Source: an uncultured Alphaproteobacteria bacterium (GTDB lineage Bacteria > Pseudomonadota > Alphaproteobacteria > RF32 > CAG-239). From it: a DNA stretch of 5,724 nt. Each line of letters opens with the position of its first letter. Position 1 is the stretch's first letter. The stretch spans positions 1 through 5,724 of the forward strand of contig URWU01000108.1 of the NCBI GenBank assembly GCA_900551585.1, in the 5' to 3' direction. Positions 4,512 through 5,724 of this stretch are shown here, in pieces. The notes beneath the pieces are model-generated. The model was given only the letters and a program-made list of their open reading frames with translations, ran no database searches and was not told the origin of the DNA. The position numbers and the translations under genes are program-made.

Positions 4512-5261
4512 ATGGAAGAAAACTTCGCTCTGACAAAAAGAGACAAGGGCAGAGCTTTTTTTGCCCTTTGCGGAACGGTTTGGGCCTTCGTGGCACTCAG
4601 TATTTTTATTGCGCTGATAATTGCTTATGCCGAACCGTTTCACAGTTGGTTTTATATGCCTGAAAGCACGCCTGAAAAAATTTCGGGAACAATTTTGGCC
4701 TATGGGATGATTTTTACTCCTTTTATTGTTGCTTATGCTTATTTTCGGCACAAAGACAGAATGGGGAATAATGCCAAAATGAACATTGCCGCTTTGTTGT
4801 CAATCAGCATGGGCTGTAAAATTCATTTTTACTTTTATCTCATGGGCTGGCAACAAACGCTGATGCTAATCGGTTTTTGTTTTGCGGTTTTCAATCTGGC
4901 TGTTTTTCTGGCTCCGCTTGTCAAAAAAAATTTTAGCAGATACAAAAAAGACTGGTTATTTGTTACCGTTATTTTTGCATTCGTCATGGCTGTCTGCCAG
5001 CTTTTGAATTTTAAGGCATTAGATTCAACCTTTTTATACAGCGTATCCTTTTTGGGGGCTGTTTTGGTTTTTCTTGATGTTCAGGACTGGTGGTTCAAAC
5101 TGGATGAGATTCCCAATCAATGGAACTTTGACAGGCTTTACTTTCATACCCTGCTCAATGTGATTGCCGGATTCTGGATGATTCATCTATGCTATGACCT
5201 GAATAAAGTCTTGGTAAAACTGCTGTTTTCTATCTTCAAATATCAAAGATCGGAAAATTAA
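4512..5261 (+). CDS. Seven-helix membrane protein, diverged BI-1-like, one latch Asp kept
   Basis: The 249-residue protein has helices at about 18-40, 58-78, 88-110, 114-136, 147-165, 173-190 and 208-228. It aligns with the canonical BI-1 protein with hardly a gap through the first six helices: AYAEPFHSWFY (38-48) with AYVPEFNNFLY (37-47), SISMG (97-101) with SLLMG (95-99), KKNFSRY (138-144) with KKDLSSW (136-142), and FLDVQ (187-191) with AYDTQ (185-189). D189 therefore matches the first latch Asp. The second falls in LYFHTLLN, where the Asp is replaced by H212, after a loop about 8 residues shorter. I infer a BI-1 fold with altered gating chemistry. The function is unknown. It is the second gene of an operon, 4 nt after the previous stop, with no Shine-Dalgarno sequence of its own, and is followed by a strong terminator. 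Confidence 0.78.
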   Translation: MEENFALTKRDKGRAFFALCGTVWAFVALSIFIALIIAYAEPFHSWFYMPESTPEKISGTILAYGMIFTPFIVAYAYFRHKDRMGNNAKMNIAALLSISMGCKIHFYFYLMGWQQTLMLIGFCFAVFNLAVFLAPLVKKNFSRYKKDWLFVTVIFAFVMAVCQLLNFKALDSTFLYSVSFLGAVLVFLDVQDWWFKLDEIPNQWNFDRLYFHTLLNVIAGFWMIHLCYDLNKVLVKLLFSIFKYQRSEN

Positions 5262-5263
5262 TT

Positions 5264-5302
5264 AAAAGAGTTTCGAGCATTAACCTGTTCGAGACTCTTT
5301 TT
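5264..5302 (+). terminator. Rho-independent terminator of the BI-1-like operon
   Basis: A 15-bp stem (5264-5278 with 5287-5301) closes an 8-nt loop, ATTAACCT, and merges into a T-rich tail (5298-5306). Two of its pairs are G-U only when read on the plus strand. It begins 2 nt after the stop codon of the last operon gene. Confidence 0.93.
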
Positions 5303-5312
5303 GTTTTAAATT

Positions 5313-5338
5313 TTGACAAAATTAAGATATACTATAGT
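5313..5338 (+). promoter_or_regulatory. Possible promoter of the terminal partial gene
   Basis: A perfect -35 TTGACA (5313-5318) precedes TATAGT (5333-5338), but the spacer is only 14 nt. An overlapping TATACT (5328-5333) is closer still. The region between the operon terminator and the next gene must hold a promoter, but the exact elements are uncertain. Confidence 0.3.
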
Positions 5339-5361
5339 CCTGATAAAAAGGATTGCAAACT

Positions 5362-5724
5362 ATGGTAGTGATAAACAGACTGAAAAACGGCGCCGGCAAA
5401 GACAGCGATTTTGGCTTATATCTTCCCAAAGGCGTTGAAATTTTAGCTAAAAGCCCTGAATTTATGCTCAGCGATGATGAAATTCCCGAGAAAATCAGAC
5501 AGGGAAATTTGAAACTGTTATATCGTCCGAATATTTGCACCATCAAAAGAGACACTCCCAGTGGCAAAATTGTTTTGACGGATATTGCAACACATCAGAT
5601 AAGCCTTCCTCATGATTTGGCCAGTTATATGCCTGAAAAAGCCTGCCCGGAAATTGTTTTTCACGGCTATATGTTGTGCAAGGATAAAAATCTTGGCCAA
5701 TTGACAACAGAAGAACAGGCGGAA
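5362..5724 (+). CDS. Partial gene for an unrecognised soluble protein (5' part)
   Basis: An open frame runs from the ATG at 5362 to the window end without a stop: 121 codons, C-terminus missing. A good Shine-Dalgarno sequence, AAGGA (5348-5352), lies 9 nt upstream. Codon use resembles the other genes, and the gene follows a terminator and a possible promoter, so it is very likely real. The visible protein starts MVVINRLKNGAGKDSDFG, has no signal peptide or membrane helix, and mixes charged segments with short beta-like stretches such as GKIVLTDI (68-75) and EIVFHGYML (97-105). Three cysteines (59, 95, 106) are scattered. I do not recognise a family and assign no function. Apparent open frames on the opposite strand here are shadows of this gene. 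Confidence 0.75.
   Translation, partial: MVVINRLKNGAGKDSDFGLYLPKGVEILAKSPEFMLSDDEIPEKIRQGNLKLLYRPNICTIKRDTPSGKIVLTDIATHQISLPHDLASYMPEKACPEIVFHGYMLCKDKNLGQLTTEEQAE

Noticed and set aside
4422..4751. Minus-strand open frame across the junction of the two BI-1-like genes, and similar minus-strand frames at 4147-4410
   Set aside because: They are antisense to two real membrane-protein genes. Their translations are basic and low in recognisable structure, with no ribosome sites.

Overview
The window is one end of an AT-rich bacterial contig. The first 33 bases are not genomic: they are the Illumina Nextera read-1 transposase adapter, left on the contig end. The enolase has an alphaproteobacterial look (MSAIIDIHARE start, SGAFGRAAVPSGASTG). 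Together with the low GC and the Illumina library this suggests an uncultured low-GC alphaproteobacterium, perhaps one of the gut lineages. That placement is inferred from memory of enolase sequences and no tree was made.

Layout, left to right. After the adapter comes a leftward promoter with an operator-like inverted repeat that points off the contig. Next is a minus-strand gene for a small four-helix membrane protein with its own terminator. A divergent intergenic region leads to eno (enolase, plus strand), which ends in a strong hairpin terminator. Facing eno is a minus-strand ArsR-type winged-helix regulator. Upstream of that regulator, on the same strand, lies a stretch without a protein gene that looks like a compact structured RNA of about 235 nt. 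It has its own extended -10 promoter, several long-range helices, a possible pseudoknot and an intrinsic terminator. It is either a free-standing ncRNA or a riboswitch/attenuator-like leader of the arsR-type gene.

The right half holds three consecutive plus-strand genes for seven-helix membrane proteins. The first is a clear Bax inhibitor-1 (BI-1/YccA/YetJ) family member with its own promoter and terminator. The next two form a two-gene operon (4-nt gap, shared promoter, shared terminator). I did not recognise them at first, but they line up with the BI-1 protein almost without gaps at several landmarks, so I read them as strongly diverged BI-1-fold relatives. The conserved pair of acidic residues that forms the pH/Ca2+ latch in the family is intact in the first protein, absent in the second and half-kept in the third.

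The window ends inside a plus-strand gene for an unrecognised soluble protein (121 codons visible, no stop). A consistent pattern runs through the window: the three predicted soluble proteins have clear Shine-Dalgarno sequences, while all four membrane-protein genes have U/A-rich leaders with none.
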